Below, one piece after another: positions 52,952 to 60,904 of a DNA stretch of 64,000 nt. A program made the position numbers and the translations under genes. The DNA comes from Peterkaempfera podocarpi (GTDB lineage Bacteria; Actinomycetota; Actinomycetes; Streptomycetales; Streptomycetaceae). Position 1 is the first letter of the stretch; each line of letters opens with the position of its first letter. The stretch covers positions 4,898,001-4,962,000 of the forward strand of contig NZ_CP162102.1 in assembly GCF_042466665.1 (NCBI RefSeq), read 5' to 3'. A model generated the notes under the pieces. The model did not search any database. It saw nothing but the letters and a program-made list of their open reading frames with translations, and was not told the origin of the DNA.

Positions 52952-53815
52952 GTGCACCGCCAGCACAACGGGCTGAGGACCGCCGTACTGCTCGGCGCCC
53001 TCTCGGCGCTGATCATCGTGATCGGCAGCTTCTTCGGCCGTACCGGCCTGGTGGTCGCCGTACTCGTGGCCCTGGGCACCAACGCCTACGCGTACTGGAA
53101 CAGCGACAAGATGGCGCTGCGGGCCATGCGGGCCCGCCCGGTGAGCGAGATCGAGGCCCCGGTGCTCTACCGCATCGTCCGCGAGCTCTCCACCGCCGCC
53201 CGCCAGCCCATGCCCCGCCTGTACATCTCGCCCACCGCAGCCCCCAACGCCTTCGCCACCGGCCGCAACCCGCGCAACGCCGCGGTCTGCTGCACCGAGG
53301 GCATCCTCGGCATCCTGGACGAGCGTGAGCTGCGGGGGGTCCTGGGGCACGAGCTCAGCCATGTCTACAACCGGGACATCCTGATCTCCTCGGTCGCCGG
53401 CGCCCTGGCCTCGGTGATCATGTTCCTGGTGAACTTCGCCTGGCTGATCCCGATCGGCCGCAGCGACGACGACGAGGGCCCGGGTCTGGCCGGGATGCTG
53501 CTGATCATGATCCTCGGCCCGATCGCGGCCGCCCTGATCCAGCTGGCCGTCAGCCGCTCCCGCGAGTACCAGGCCGACGCCGACGGAGCCCGCATCACCG
53601 GCGACCCGATCGCCCTGGCGAGCGCGCTGCGCAAGCTCGACGCCGGTACCAAGCAGCTGCCCCTGCCTCCCGAGCCACAGCTGCAGAGCGCCAGCCACAT
53701 GATGATCGCCAGCCCCTTCCGGCCCGGTGACATCGGCTCCCGGCTCTTCTCCACCCACCCCCCGATGGCGGAGCGGATCGCCCGGCTGGAGCGCATGGCC
53801 GGATACCGGTCCTGA
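52952..53815 (+). CDS. htpX: HtpX-type membrane zinc metalloprotease (M48)
   Basis: A 287-residue membrane protease involved in quality control of membrane proteins. Two N-terminal hydrophobic segments (TAVLLGALSALIIVIGSFF, GLVVAVLVALGTNAYAYW) precede the catalytic zinc motif HELSH at residues 133-137. The third ligand Glu lies in SRSREYQADADG after two further TM segments. The C-terminal SHPP-type motif is LFSTHPPMAERI. The GTG at 52952 follows GGAGGG. It lies just downstream of the accessory nuo operon in the same orientation, as I recall for S. coelicolor, which may reflect a role in complex maintenance. Confidence 0.93.
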   Translation: MHRQHNGLRTAVLLGALSALIIVIGSFFGRTGLVVAVLVALGTNAYAYWNSDKMALRAMRARPVSEIEAPVLYRIVRELSTAARQPMPRLYISPTAAPNAFATGRNPRNAAVCCTEGILGILDERELRGVLGHELSHVYNRDILISSVAGALASVIMFLVNFAWLIPIGRSDDDEGPGLAGMLLIMILGPIAAALIQLAVSRSREYQADADGARITGDPIALASALRKLDAGTKQLPLPPEPQLQSASHMMIASPFRPGDIGSRLFSTHPPMAERIARLERMAGYRS

Positions 53816-53929
53816 CGGTGGCTGTCGCGGGCACCGGACGGCGTCCTCGATCGTTCTCCCACGCGACAGCGGCGGCCGGGCCACCCGCTGGGCAAACGGC
53901 CGCCACGGATGGGAGGCGGGCCCTGACCC

Positions 53930-54223
53930 CAATGCCGCCACCGGCTGTTCCACACCAGGCAGGCACTGCGCCGCAGGCAACCCGTTCTCCTCCAGTCACC
54001 GCGACACCACCACCTCCCGGCCCGCCGACCCCAGATAGTCCAGCGACCGGGCCACCCGCGCCACCACCGGCAGCCCGTCCAGCAGGAACAGCGCGTTCTC
54101 TCCCAACCGCATCAACCGGGCCCCACTGCTCGGCAGCCCCACCGCCCGGCACGCCTCAGCCAAGGCCACCGCAGCGCCGTCCGCCGTAAAAGCCGTCGAA
54201 GTCCCCGAGCCGTCTGCAGACAT
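53930..54223 (-). pseudogene. Aminoglycoside phosphotransferase-family remnant
   Basis: The ATG at 54223, after GGGGAGTGGC, opens a 75-residue frame: VALAEACRAVGLPSSGARLM, RLGENALFLLDGLPVVARVA, then SR and a TGA. Read through the stop, the same frame continues LEENGLPAAQCLPGVEQPV, so TGA stands where the family normally has Trp (SRWLEENGLPA). Homology then fades within about 20 residues, and the rest of a kinase (catalytic HGD and DFD motifs) is missing. It is a truncated, nonsense-mutated remnant of a choline/aminoglycoside kinase-like gene. It lies between htpX and yccF, in a zone of gene decay. Confidence 0.65.
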
Positions 54224-54437
54224 GCCGATGCCACTCCCCAGGTGCGCAGCCACTCCAGGACCCTCCGCCTGCCGAGCAGCGCCACCCCGGATACTCCCGT
54301 GACCCTACCCAGCCGGCCCGATGCTGAGGCGGGTCGGCTCCAGCGGCAGTAGAGGAGAATGCAGGCGAGCTGAAGGCAGCGACTTTCGGGTAGGGGAGTG
54401 CTGTGCCCTCGGCCGCGATCAGTGGAGGCTGGCGTCC

Positions 54438-54839
54438 ATGAAGTTGATCAACGTTCTGCTGAACATCCTCTGGTTGATCCTCTGCGGCTTCTGGATGGCT
54501 GTTGGCTACGTCATCGCCGGGATCATCTGTTGCATCTTGATCATTACGCTGCCATTTGGCATTGCGGCCTTCCGGATTGCCGCGTACGTGCTCTGGCCGT
54601 TCGGCCGTACCACTGTCGAGCGACCCGACGCCGGTGCGCCGTCGTTCATCGGCAACGTGATCTGGGTGATCTTCGCGGGCTGGTGGCTTGCCCTGGGCCA
54701 CCTGATCACCAGTGTGGCTCTGTTCGTCACCATCATCGGCATCCCGTTCGGTTGGGCGAACCTCAAGATGATCCCCATCTCGTTGATGCCCCTCGGCCGA
54801 GAGATCGTGTCGACCGACCAGAAGTTCGGAGCCCGCTGA
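54438..54839 (+). CDS. YccF domain-containing inner membrane protein
   Basis: A 133-residue membrane protein. Two YccF (DUF307) repeats are visible: LNILWLILCGFWMAVGYVIAG with LPFGIAAFRIAAYVLWPFGR, then NVIWVIFAGWWLALGHLI with IIGIPFGWANLKMIPISLMPLG. The ATG at 54438 follows GGAGG and excludes the longer upstream frame. About four TM segments. Function is unknown; YccF proteins are conserved small membrane proteins with a suggested transport or envelope role. Codon use is looser than in the nuo genes. A degraded second copy lies directly downstream. Confidence 0.88.
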   Translation: MKLINVLLNILWLILCGFWMAVGYVIAGIICCILIITLPFGIAAFRIAAYVLWPFGRTTVERPDAGAPSFIGNVIWVIFAGWWLALGHLITSVALFVTIIGIPFGWANLKMIPISLMPLGREIVSTDQKFGAR

Positions 54840-54957
54840 GGGTGCCCTGCCAGGAGAGGCGTCAGGCGCGGCGCCTCTCAGCGCAGGCCTCCTCTTATAC
54901 GTGGAGCCTGAACCCCAGGGCCTGAGGTGCGTGATCCTGCTCCTGGGGGAACGATCC

Positions 54958-55131
54958 CGTCGTCTTCGCAGGCTGGTGGCTCGCGCTCGCCCACATCACC
55001 ACCGGGATCGCGCTCGTCTCACGATCATCGGCATCCCGCTGGGCATCGCCAACTTCAAGCTGATCCCGATCTCCCTGCTGCCGCTGGGCCGCGAGATCGT
55101 CCCCTCCGACCAGCCCTTCGCCACCCGCTGA
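54958..55131 (+). pseudogene. Degraded second YccF copy (3' half)
   Basis: Only the second YccF repeat is present: VVFAGWWLALAHITTGIAL in one frame, then, after a frame change near 55018, TIIGIPLGIANFKLIPISLL with PLGREIVPSDQPFATR to the stop. The 5' half and start are missing. It parallels the end of the intact yccF-like gene 120 bp upstream, so it is a tandem duplicate in decay. Confidence 0.75.
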
Positions 55132-55584
55132 GGAGCCGAGCCCGGCCCGCGGGCCGGGCCTCGGTCCGGGCCTCGGGCCAGGCCTGCCGAGGGTGTCGTC
55201 CACCCGATCGGCCGAGCCGCCACCGGCGAGGTGGGTACGCGGCTCGGAGCGCTCCGGCAACCAGGCCACGGGATCCGGCGCGCGGACCGGCCGCCACCGG
55301 GTGCGGCGTGCTTTCGCGCGTATCAACCCGGGATCGCGTGCGGACCGGCCTCCGGCACGCGCCTGCGTCGCACCACACCGGCCTCACCCGGACGGCTGAC
55401 CCGTGTGCACCGCGTGGCGTGCACCGACCCGGTCCCAGCCCCTGCCGTCCGCAAGCCGCGTGGACGGCACAGGGCACAACGGGGGAGCGGCCGAGACGGT
55501 GCTCGGCGCCAGGCCCTCGTTGTGCCCTGTGACGGCCCAGACGACGCCCCTCGGGAGGGCGGCCGGGGCGGTGCTGTCCCGGAT
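55132..55584. other. Convergent intergenic region with two inverted repeats
   Basis: No gene is supported. A 20-bp perfect palindrome at 55140-55159 (GCCCGGCCCG and complement) follows the YccF remnant. A 14-bp inverted repeat (CACAGGGCACAACG at 55468-55481 with its complement at 55518-55531, 36-nt loop) lies downstream of yajQ on the minus strand and probably acts as its terminator. The rest is GC-rich without motifs. Confidence 0.5.
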
Positions 55585-56073
55585 CTAGCGGTAGTTCACA
55601 AACTGCAGCGCGAAGTCCAAGTCCTTGCCCTTGAGCAGGGCCTGCACGGCCTGGAGGTCGTCGCGGCTCTTGGAGGAGACCCGGAGCTCGTCACCCTGGA
55701 TCTGCGCCTTCACGCCCTTGGGGCCCTCGTCGCGGATGATCTTCGAGACCTTCTTGGCATCCTCCTGGGAGATGCCCTCCTTGATGGTGGCGGAGATCCG
55801 GTACTCCTTGCCGGACAGCTGCGGCTCGCCGGCGTCCAGCGCCTTCAGCGAGATGCTCCGCTTCACCAGCTTGGTCTCGAAGACATCGAGGATCGCCTTG
55901 ACGCGCTCCTCGGAGTTGGCCTTCATCTCGATCTTCTCGCCCGACCAGGCGATCGACGCGCCCACGTTCTTGAAGTCGAAGCGGGTGGCGATCTCGCGGG
56001 AGGCCTGGTTGAGCGCGTTGTCGACCTCCTGCCGCTCGACCTTCGAGACGATGTCGAAACTGGAGTCGGCCAT
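55585..56073 (-). CDS. yajQ: YajQ family cyclic-di-GMP-binding protein
   Basis: A 162-residue protein of the YajQ/DUF520 family: MADSSFDIVSKVERQEVDNA, REIATRFDFKNVGASI, ALDAGEPQLSGKEYR, IIRDEGPKGVKAQIQGDELR and the end DLDFALQFVNYR. Family members have two ferredoxin-like folds, bind nucleotides or nucleic acid, and some bind cyclic-di-GMP. The ATG at 56073 has AGGAG upstream; the longer frame from 56145 is not used. It lies just upstream of tRNA-Tyr on the opposite strand, an order I recall from S. coelicolor. Confidence 0.94.
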   Translation of the reverse strand: MADSSFDIVSKVERQEVDNALNQASREIATRFDFKNVGASIAWSGEKIEMKANSEERVKAILDVFETKLVKRSISLKALDAGEPQLSGKEYRISATIKEGISQEDAKKVSKIIRDEGPKGVKAQIQGDELRVSSKSRDDLQAVQALLKGKDLDFALQFVNYR

Positions 56074-56231
56074 GCTGTCGGTTCTCCTTGACGGTGGTAC
56101 GGCACTGGCTGCGGCCCAGCCTATCCATCCCGGGCGTTGATCCACCCGTGATCAATCGGGTGGCGAAGCACCCGGTGCCATCGGGTATTGTTTACGTCGT
56201 CGAGCAGGGCCGAGGCCCCGCAAGACACCCC

Positions 56232-56312
56232 GGCGGGTTGCCCGAGCGGCCAAAGGGAGCAGACTGTAAATCTGTCGCGCAAGCTACGCAGGTTCGAACC
56301 CTGCACCCGCCA
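56232..56312 (+). tRNA. tRNA-Tyr (GTA)
   Basis: An 81-nt class II tRNA. The acceptor stem GGCGGGT pairs with ACCCGCC at the 3' end. The anticodon GTA lies at 56266-56268 in the loop CTGTAAA, the T arm is GCAGGTTCGAACCCTGC, and a long variable arm lies between. CCA is not encoded. Its 3' half is duplicated at 63742-63793 as the far end of an integrated element, so this intact copy is partly supplied by the element. Confidence 0.96.
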
Positions 56313-56316
56313 CAGC
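56264..56316 (+). repeat. attL of the integrated element
   Basis: From the anticodon loop through the 3' end of tRNA-Tyr plus 4 nt. It matches the segment at 63742-63793, with 43 nt contiguous identity (from GTCGCGC onward) and one extra T upstream of that. Confidence 0.9.
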
Positions 56317-56325
56317 ACGTAAAAG

Positions 56326-56364
56326 AAGCCCCTCACCTGCAGAGATGCAAGTGAGGGGCTTTTT
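56326..56364 (+). terminator. Rho-independent terminator after tRNA-Tyr
   Basis: Stem AAGCCCCTCAC / GTGAGGGGCTT with a 14-nt loop and a TTTTT run. An A-rich stretch on the other side means it can also end the integrase transcript from the opposite strand. Confidence 0.9.
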
Positions 56365-56501
56365 CGTGCGCGCCGAGTCGGAGTGCCGAACTGTCTCGCG
56401 GTGTCTCGCTCGGACCCGCTCTCTACCAGTGGTTCTGGACGCACAGTGGACGGCGATCCGGGCCGTGAGCTGCAGCTCCGGACCAACCATGGACCAACCT
56501 C

Positions 56502-57964
56502 TCAGCGCTGCGGCTGGCGGCCATTCAGCCGGGCGGAAATCGCCTCGTTAGCCGCCCCCTCCCCGCCATGGATGCACTTCGCGTACACCCCCAGCAGCAC
56601 TGCCAGGCTGTGCCCGGCACGCCGGGCCACCTCGGTCGGGTCGACCCCGGAGTTCAGCCACAGGGAGACCGCGGCGTGTCGCAGGTCGTACGGCCTGCGG
56701 CCCAATGGGGAGGCTGCCTGTGCCGCTGTGAGGGACAGACGGCGGGCCTCCGCCCACACCACGCCGTAGCCGCTCTCCTGCACCATGCCGCCCCGGGAGG
56801 TGCGGAACAGGCGTCCGTCCGGTGAGGTTCCGAACCGTTCCAGATGCCACCGCAGCAGGGCCACGAGCGCGGGCGGGATCGGTACCGTGCGGATCGCCCG
56901 GGAGGGGCGCCACTTCAGCCCGCGCTTGTCATGGGGCGTGCCGTCATCCGTCCATGACGATCCGACGCGCGGCCGGGTCTCGCTGAGCCTCAGGCTTCCC
57001 CACCCGTGGCGGGAAGAGTGCAGTCCTTGCGCAGCCACACCGCCTCGGCCGGGCGGAGCGCGGCGAAGTACAGGCATCCGAAGAACGCTTCGAGGTGCCG
57101 CCCGCGATGGCCCTGGGACCGGACCGCGGCCAGCAGCGCGGCGGCTTGCTCGGGACTGACGACCACTTCCGGTTCGACTACCTCCGCGACGTCGGGGACC
57201 TTCCATTGGACTCGGTGGAGGGGGTTGTCCGCGAGATGCCCGGCTTCCACGGCGTAGCCGAGCGCGTTGTGGAAGATGGCGCGCTTGCGTCGCATCGTGG
57301 ACGCGGCAGCGGTCTTGCCGTCCAGTCGCATCGTGAGCGCGTTCAGGGCCCGACGAGCCGTGAGACTGTCAGCGACCGCTGCCACCGGGAGCGACTTCCG
57401 CTCGATCCACGCCAGGGCACGGCTTACCTCGGGCGGTGGCTCCATCTCCCGGCGGGTGAGGTTGAAAGCCCACCCGTAGAGCGCGGTCCGCATGGCATGC
57501 GGGTCGGGCATGCCCTTGGTGTCCGTGACCAGGGCCGGGGTCACCGTGGCCATTGCTTCGGCGAGCGTGGTGCGGGTCTTCGCGGGACTCGCCTACCACT
57601 TCATTTCGATGTACTGCCGTGCGTGCTGGTACCAGGTGACCTGGTTGTCCTTCCTCAGGAGGGAGACGGGAAGCCCGGTGTCTTCGTCGCAAGGCTCACC
57701 GGCCCGGGCGGCCGTGATGAGCTGGGCCCGCCGGCTCTCCGCCAACCCCTTGGTGAGGAAGGATTCTGCTTTGGGCAGGGTCCCCACCCGCCACCTGAGC
57801 TGGTACGGCTTGCTGTAGGTCGCTAACCCGGTGAGGGGGTCGCGGCGGGCCGTGTCCAGGCGCCGGGTGAGGACGGTGGTGGTGGCGGCCCATCCGGCGA
57901 GCGGCAGGCTCGCGGCGAGGATGGCCGGGAGGTGGCGCTGCGCGGGCAGCGCGATCGGGTGCAT
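56502..57964 (-). pseudogene. Tyrosine recombinase/integrase, disrupted by stop and frameshift
   Basis: The integrase reads in three pieces. Piece 1 (57964-57596) has the SAM-like start YSKPYQLRWRVGTLPKAESF, LADG-type KGLAESRRAQLITAARAGE and WYQHARQYIEMKW, then TAG. The same frame continues after the stop as ASPAKTRTTLAEA-MATVTPALVTD. Piece 2 ends TLPATGGEA-stop; a one-base shift near 57006-57010 restores TGWGSLRLSETRP and runs to the end. Catalytic residues are visible: R in ALRPAEAV, H-x-x-R as YDLRHAAVS, H/W region RAGHS and Tyr in LLGVYAK. The N-terminal about 45 residues (hydrophobic segment then RRDPLTGL) look like the start of a GGDEF-type protein, not an integrase. Two lesions and a foreign start mean it is inactive unless the lesions are sequence errors. 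Confidence 0.85.
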
Positions 57965-58151
57965 CCTGGGATCTCCTGTTCCGGTTGTGTGCTCGTCAGG
58001 GCCCGGGGCGGTCGGAAAGTTTGGCGACTGTCGGCCGCCCCGGACGCGTGCGTGGGTGCGAGTTATTGGGCAGCGCGGCTGCGGTGAGCGTGCGTACCGG
58101 CGCGAATGAGGCCCGGGCCGTATTGGGCGGGCATGACGGGGAGGGGCGTTA

Positions 58152-58916
58152 GTGCTGCGCGGTGATGGGTTCGCGGACGCGCTGTGGCGAAGATTCGGGT
58201 GGTCCTACGAGTCGCGGCTGTGGGCGACGGTGTGCATGGTCCAGACGGATTTGGCCACCCTGCGCGGCTACCTGAGGACCATTCATTACGGCAGGCTGCG
58301 CAGCCGGTTGGCTCGTCTGCGTCGGCGCTACGTCGGCCTCTCGCTCCGCTACCTGCATGTGGATGGGGCTATGTACTGGCCGCGGCCCCGGCAGCGGCTG
58401 TTCCAATACCGGCTGAGGTGGTCCGCGTACCGGGCCAGCACCGGTGACTTGATCACGCTCCTGGATACGGGCGGGTGGCGCGAACACGTGATGGTGTCCT
58501 GGCTGATCGCCGTCGGTCGCCGAGCCGACCTGCGTGCACGCATTGCCTCTGATCTGCTGGGCGACGCACCCTGCGGATACCGCTGGGACTACTGCACCGC
58601 TCTGGCTCGGCTCGGCACTGATCAGGATGCTGACCTCTTGCGCCGCTATCTGGATCGAGCGCTGCTCATTGCCCGGGCCGAGGATCCAGGCAGCGACGAC
58701 GAGCACTGTCAGCGGCAGGCTATGGGCGCGCTCCTCTACCTTGACGGTGTACTTGGGAGCAGCCGTGCACAGCCGCTGCTTGCCCCTGGAGGTCTGTGGG
58801 AGCAGTGGTCCGGCGAGGTGGGGGCGGCATCCCTGGATAAGGAGGGGGAGACTACTGCTCGGCTCGTGGCTTTCGCTGCGGGCAAGGATCCGGGGTGCCG
58901 ACGGCAAAGGCGTTGA
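58152..58916 (+). CDS. DUF6000 family protein
   Basis: A 254-residue soluble protein. The GTG at 58152 follows GGGGAGGGG. The run RRYVGLSLRYLHVDGAMYWP, ASTGDLITLLDTGGWREHVM, VSWLIAVGRRADLRARIASDL, GYRWDYCTALARLGTDQDA and MGALLYLDGVLG with LLAPGGLWEQWSG matches my memory of DUF6000, a helical-repeat family found next to toxins and mobile elements in actinomycetes. It resembles immunity proteins in size and composition, but no toxin gene is adjacent. Function is unknown. It is oriented away from the integrase, and is a cargo gene of the element. Confidence 0.65.
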   Translation: MLRGDGFADALWRRFGWSYESRLWATVCMVQTDLATLRGYLRTIHYGRLRSRLARLRRRYVGLSLRYLHVDGAMYWPRPRQRLFQYRLRWSAYRASTGDLITLLDTGGWREHVMVSWLIAVGRRADLRARIASDLLGDAPCGYRWDYCTALARLGTDQDADLLRRYLDRALLIARAEDPGSDDEHCQRQAMGALLYLDGVLGSSRAQPLLAPGGLWEQWSGEVGAASLDKEGETTARLVAFAAGKDPGCRRQRR

Positions 58917-59068
58917 ATATGCGTGGCTGCATGCGCTCCTTGAGTCAGAGCGTTGTGGTGAACCGCTCTACAGCTCGATGACCTGCGGTTTCTATCGGTG
59001 CGGGTGTGTGTTGGCACCGTTCGTGGGGCAGCCAGTGGGCAGTCGAGTCGGTCGTGGGGGTGCGGTTC

Positions 59069-59569
59069 ATGCCGTCGGTGATCGCGTTGCTGGAGCGCCG
59101 TGAGGCGCGGGCTCAGCAGGAGCTGGATGCCTGGCTGGAGCGGCTGCATGAGGTGCAGGAGCAGGTGACGTCCTGCCAGCAGCGGTTGGACTGCGCGCGG
59201 ATCGGCCGTGAGGAGGTCCTCCGCGCCCTGGCCGAGGAGGGCGAGGTCGCGGCCGGGGTGGTGGAAGCGGAGGAGTCCGTGTCACTGCCCGGTCCGGCGG
59301 AGCCGGTGTCGGACGTGGTGGCCGGCGTGCCGGATGGGTCGACGCTGGTGCAGGCGCAGGGTTTGCCCGCGGGGCATGACGGGCGACCGCCGGTGTGGCG
59401 CGCGGGACTGGGCCCGGAGGTGCTCGCGGGGCAGTATCGGCAGCTGTTCGAGGTGGTCGCCGCCCGGAGGGTGCCGGTTTCGGCGCGGGAGCTTGCGGTC
59501 GCGGTGGGCCGGGATGCCGCGCGGTTGAACGAGGTGGAGAGGATCCGTCATCGTGCCTATGCGCTGTAG
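59069..59569 (+). CDS. Small hypothetical protein with coiled-coil start, in-frame amber near the end
   Basis: The ATG at 59069 begins MPSVIALLERREARAQQELD, a coiled-coil-like N-terminal region found in many actinomycete proteins of about 170-200 residues that occur beside mobile DNA. A middle Pro/Gly stretch is followed by a predicted helical part, QYRQLFEVVAARRVPVSARE and RLNEVERIRHRAYAL. There the frame meets TAG at 59567. The same frame reads on for 37 codons as ARGWLVRVPGGLFTPAAGPA to a TGA at 59681. Family members usually continue with a similar ARGWL...FTPA ending, so the TAG seems to cut off the last part of a winged-helix-like domain. The extension overlaps the 3' end of the opposing transposase gene. 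Function is unknown. Confidence 0.6.
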   Translation: MPSVIALLERREARAQQELDAWLERLHEVQEQVTSCQQRLDCARIGREEVLRALAEEGEVAAGVVEAEESVSLPGPAEPVSDVVAGVPDGSTLVQAQGLPAGHDGRPPVWRAGLGPEVLAGQYRQLFEVVAARRVPVSARELAVAVGRDAARLNEVERIRHRAYAL

Positions 59570-59606
59570 GCCAGGGGCTGGCTGGTGCGCGTGCCGGGCG
59601 GGTTGT

Positions 59607-60563
59607 TCACCCCGGCTGCGGGCCCAGCCGGTGCGGCCGGAACTCGGGCCAGTGCAGCCGCTGGCGCGCCATCTTCCGGGTGAGGGTGATCAGTCCGGCC
59701 CACCACACCATCTGGACGTGGTGGTCCGGGCGGCGCTCGTGGTCGCGGTTCAGCCGCCGGGAGCGCGACAGCCACCCCAGCGTGCGCTCCACCACCCACC
59801 TCTTGGCCAGTACCGTGAACTCCTTGGTGCCGTCGGGGCGCTTGACCACCTGTGCTCTCACGCCGTGGGCCGCGAACGCGTCGGCCAAGGGCTGTCCCTG
59901 GTAGGCGGTGTCCACCCAGACGAGCTTGAGCAGCCGTCCGGGCTCGGCCATGAAATGGTCCAGCAGGCCGGGGGCGGCCTGGGAGTCGTGCACGTTGGTC
60001 GCCGTGACAGTGACCTCCAGCAGCAGGCCGCCGCTGTCGGTCAGGATGTGTCGCTTGCGCCCGTCGCGCATCTTGCCGCCGTCGTAGCCGCGTGTTGAGG
60101 CCGGGCAGGTCTCCGAGCCGTCCACGGACTGCGCGTCGATGATCCCCGCGTTCGGCTCCTCGCGCGACCCCTGACGAGTGCGCTGCAGTCGGCGCAGTCG
60201 CTGGTAGAGCTCGCGCACGTGTCCGTGCCGGCGCCAGCGGCGGAAGAAGTCGTACACCGCCCGCCAGTACGGGTAGTCCGCCGGAAGGTTGCGCCACTTC
60301 GCTCCGTTGTCGACCAGGTAGCGCACGGCGTCGACCATGTCGCGGTGGCAGTGCGCCTCCGGGCGCCCGCCCCGGCCTTCCAGCCACGCGGGCATCGGCA
60401 TCGCCGCCCGGACCACCGCCCACTCCGCATCCGTCATGTCGCTGTCGTAGCGCCGTGCCCGCCCCGGCGCCGGGATCGAACCGAACGCGTGCACGTAGCA
60501 GTCACACGACAGAGTGCCCGCAGTGGACTCACCGGCAGGCGGGATGCTGAACTGCTGGGGCAA
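59607..60563 (-). mobile_element. IS5-family transposase (insertion sequence)
   Basis: A 318-residue DDE transposase that appears intact. The catalytic triad is visible as IIDAQSVDGSE (D), LVWVDTAYQG (D) and KRWVVERTLGWLSRSRRL (E). The start is MTDAEWAVV-like preceded by RRYDSD, and GGKMRDGRKRHILTDSGG is typical of the IS5 group found in Streptomyces. A TTG at 60563 with GGGAG 6 nt upstream is the best start; an ATG at 60437 is internal to conserved sequence. I could not identify its terminal inverted repeats or target duplication by eye. It sits between the small hypothetical gene and the NLR operon. Confidence 0.88.
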
Positions 60564-60904
60564 CGGGTCTCCCTTGGCATGAGCGGTCTCGACAACCAGC
60601 TCTCTACCGAGGGACCGGTTGCTTCATGCCCCCGTAGTCACGGGCACCTGCGTTCGAGGACTCACCCTCAGTCCCACCGAACCCGAACACCACTCGGTTG
60701 ACCACAACGCTCTGAGTCGCTGTTCGGGCCCTGGCTGCCGAGCCGCAATCCCTCCTGGCAGTGAAAGTGGCTGAGTCGCGGTTCCGTGATCCACCAGGCT
60801 CTGTGGGGGATGCGCGGGGCGATGCCGTCCCGGGATGGCATCGGGGCAGTTCAAGGGCAGTCCGGCGCGGTCTGTAAAGCTGCGGGTCAACCGGAATGTG
60901 CCTT
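60564..60904. other. Gap between transposase and NLR gene
   Basis: 341 bp with no supported gene. It probably contains the outer end of the insertion sequence and the end of the NLR transcript. I see no strong hairpin. Confidence 0.4.

Noticed and set aside
55140..55159. 20-bp palindrome considered as an origin or attachment site
   Set aside because: An isolated GC palindrome with no repeats or AT-rich flank; a simple hairpin is the better reading.
58149..58907. Minus-strand frame opposite DUF6000
   Set aside because: Same extent as the plus-strand gene, with no ribosome site; the plus frame has the recognisable family blocks.
59557..60423. 288-codon minus-strand frame overlapping the IS transposase
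   Set aside because: An alternative frame of the transposase without family motifs; the DDE residues are all in the other frame. A programmed frameshift is not needed, since the transposase is a single frame.
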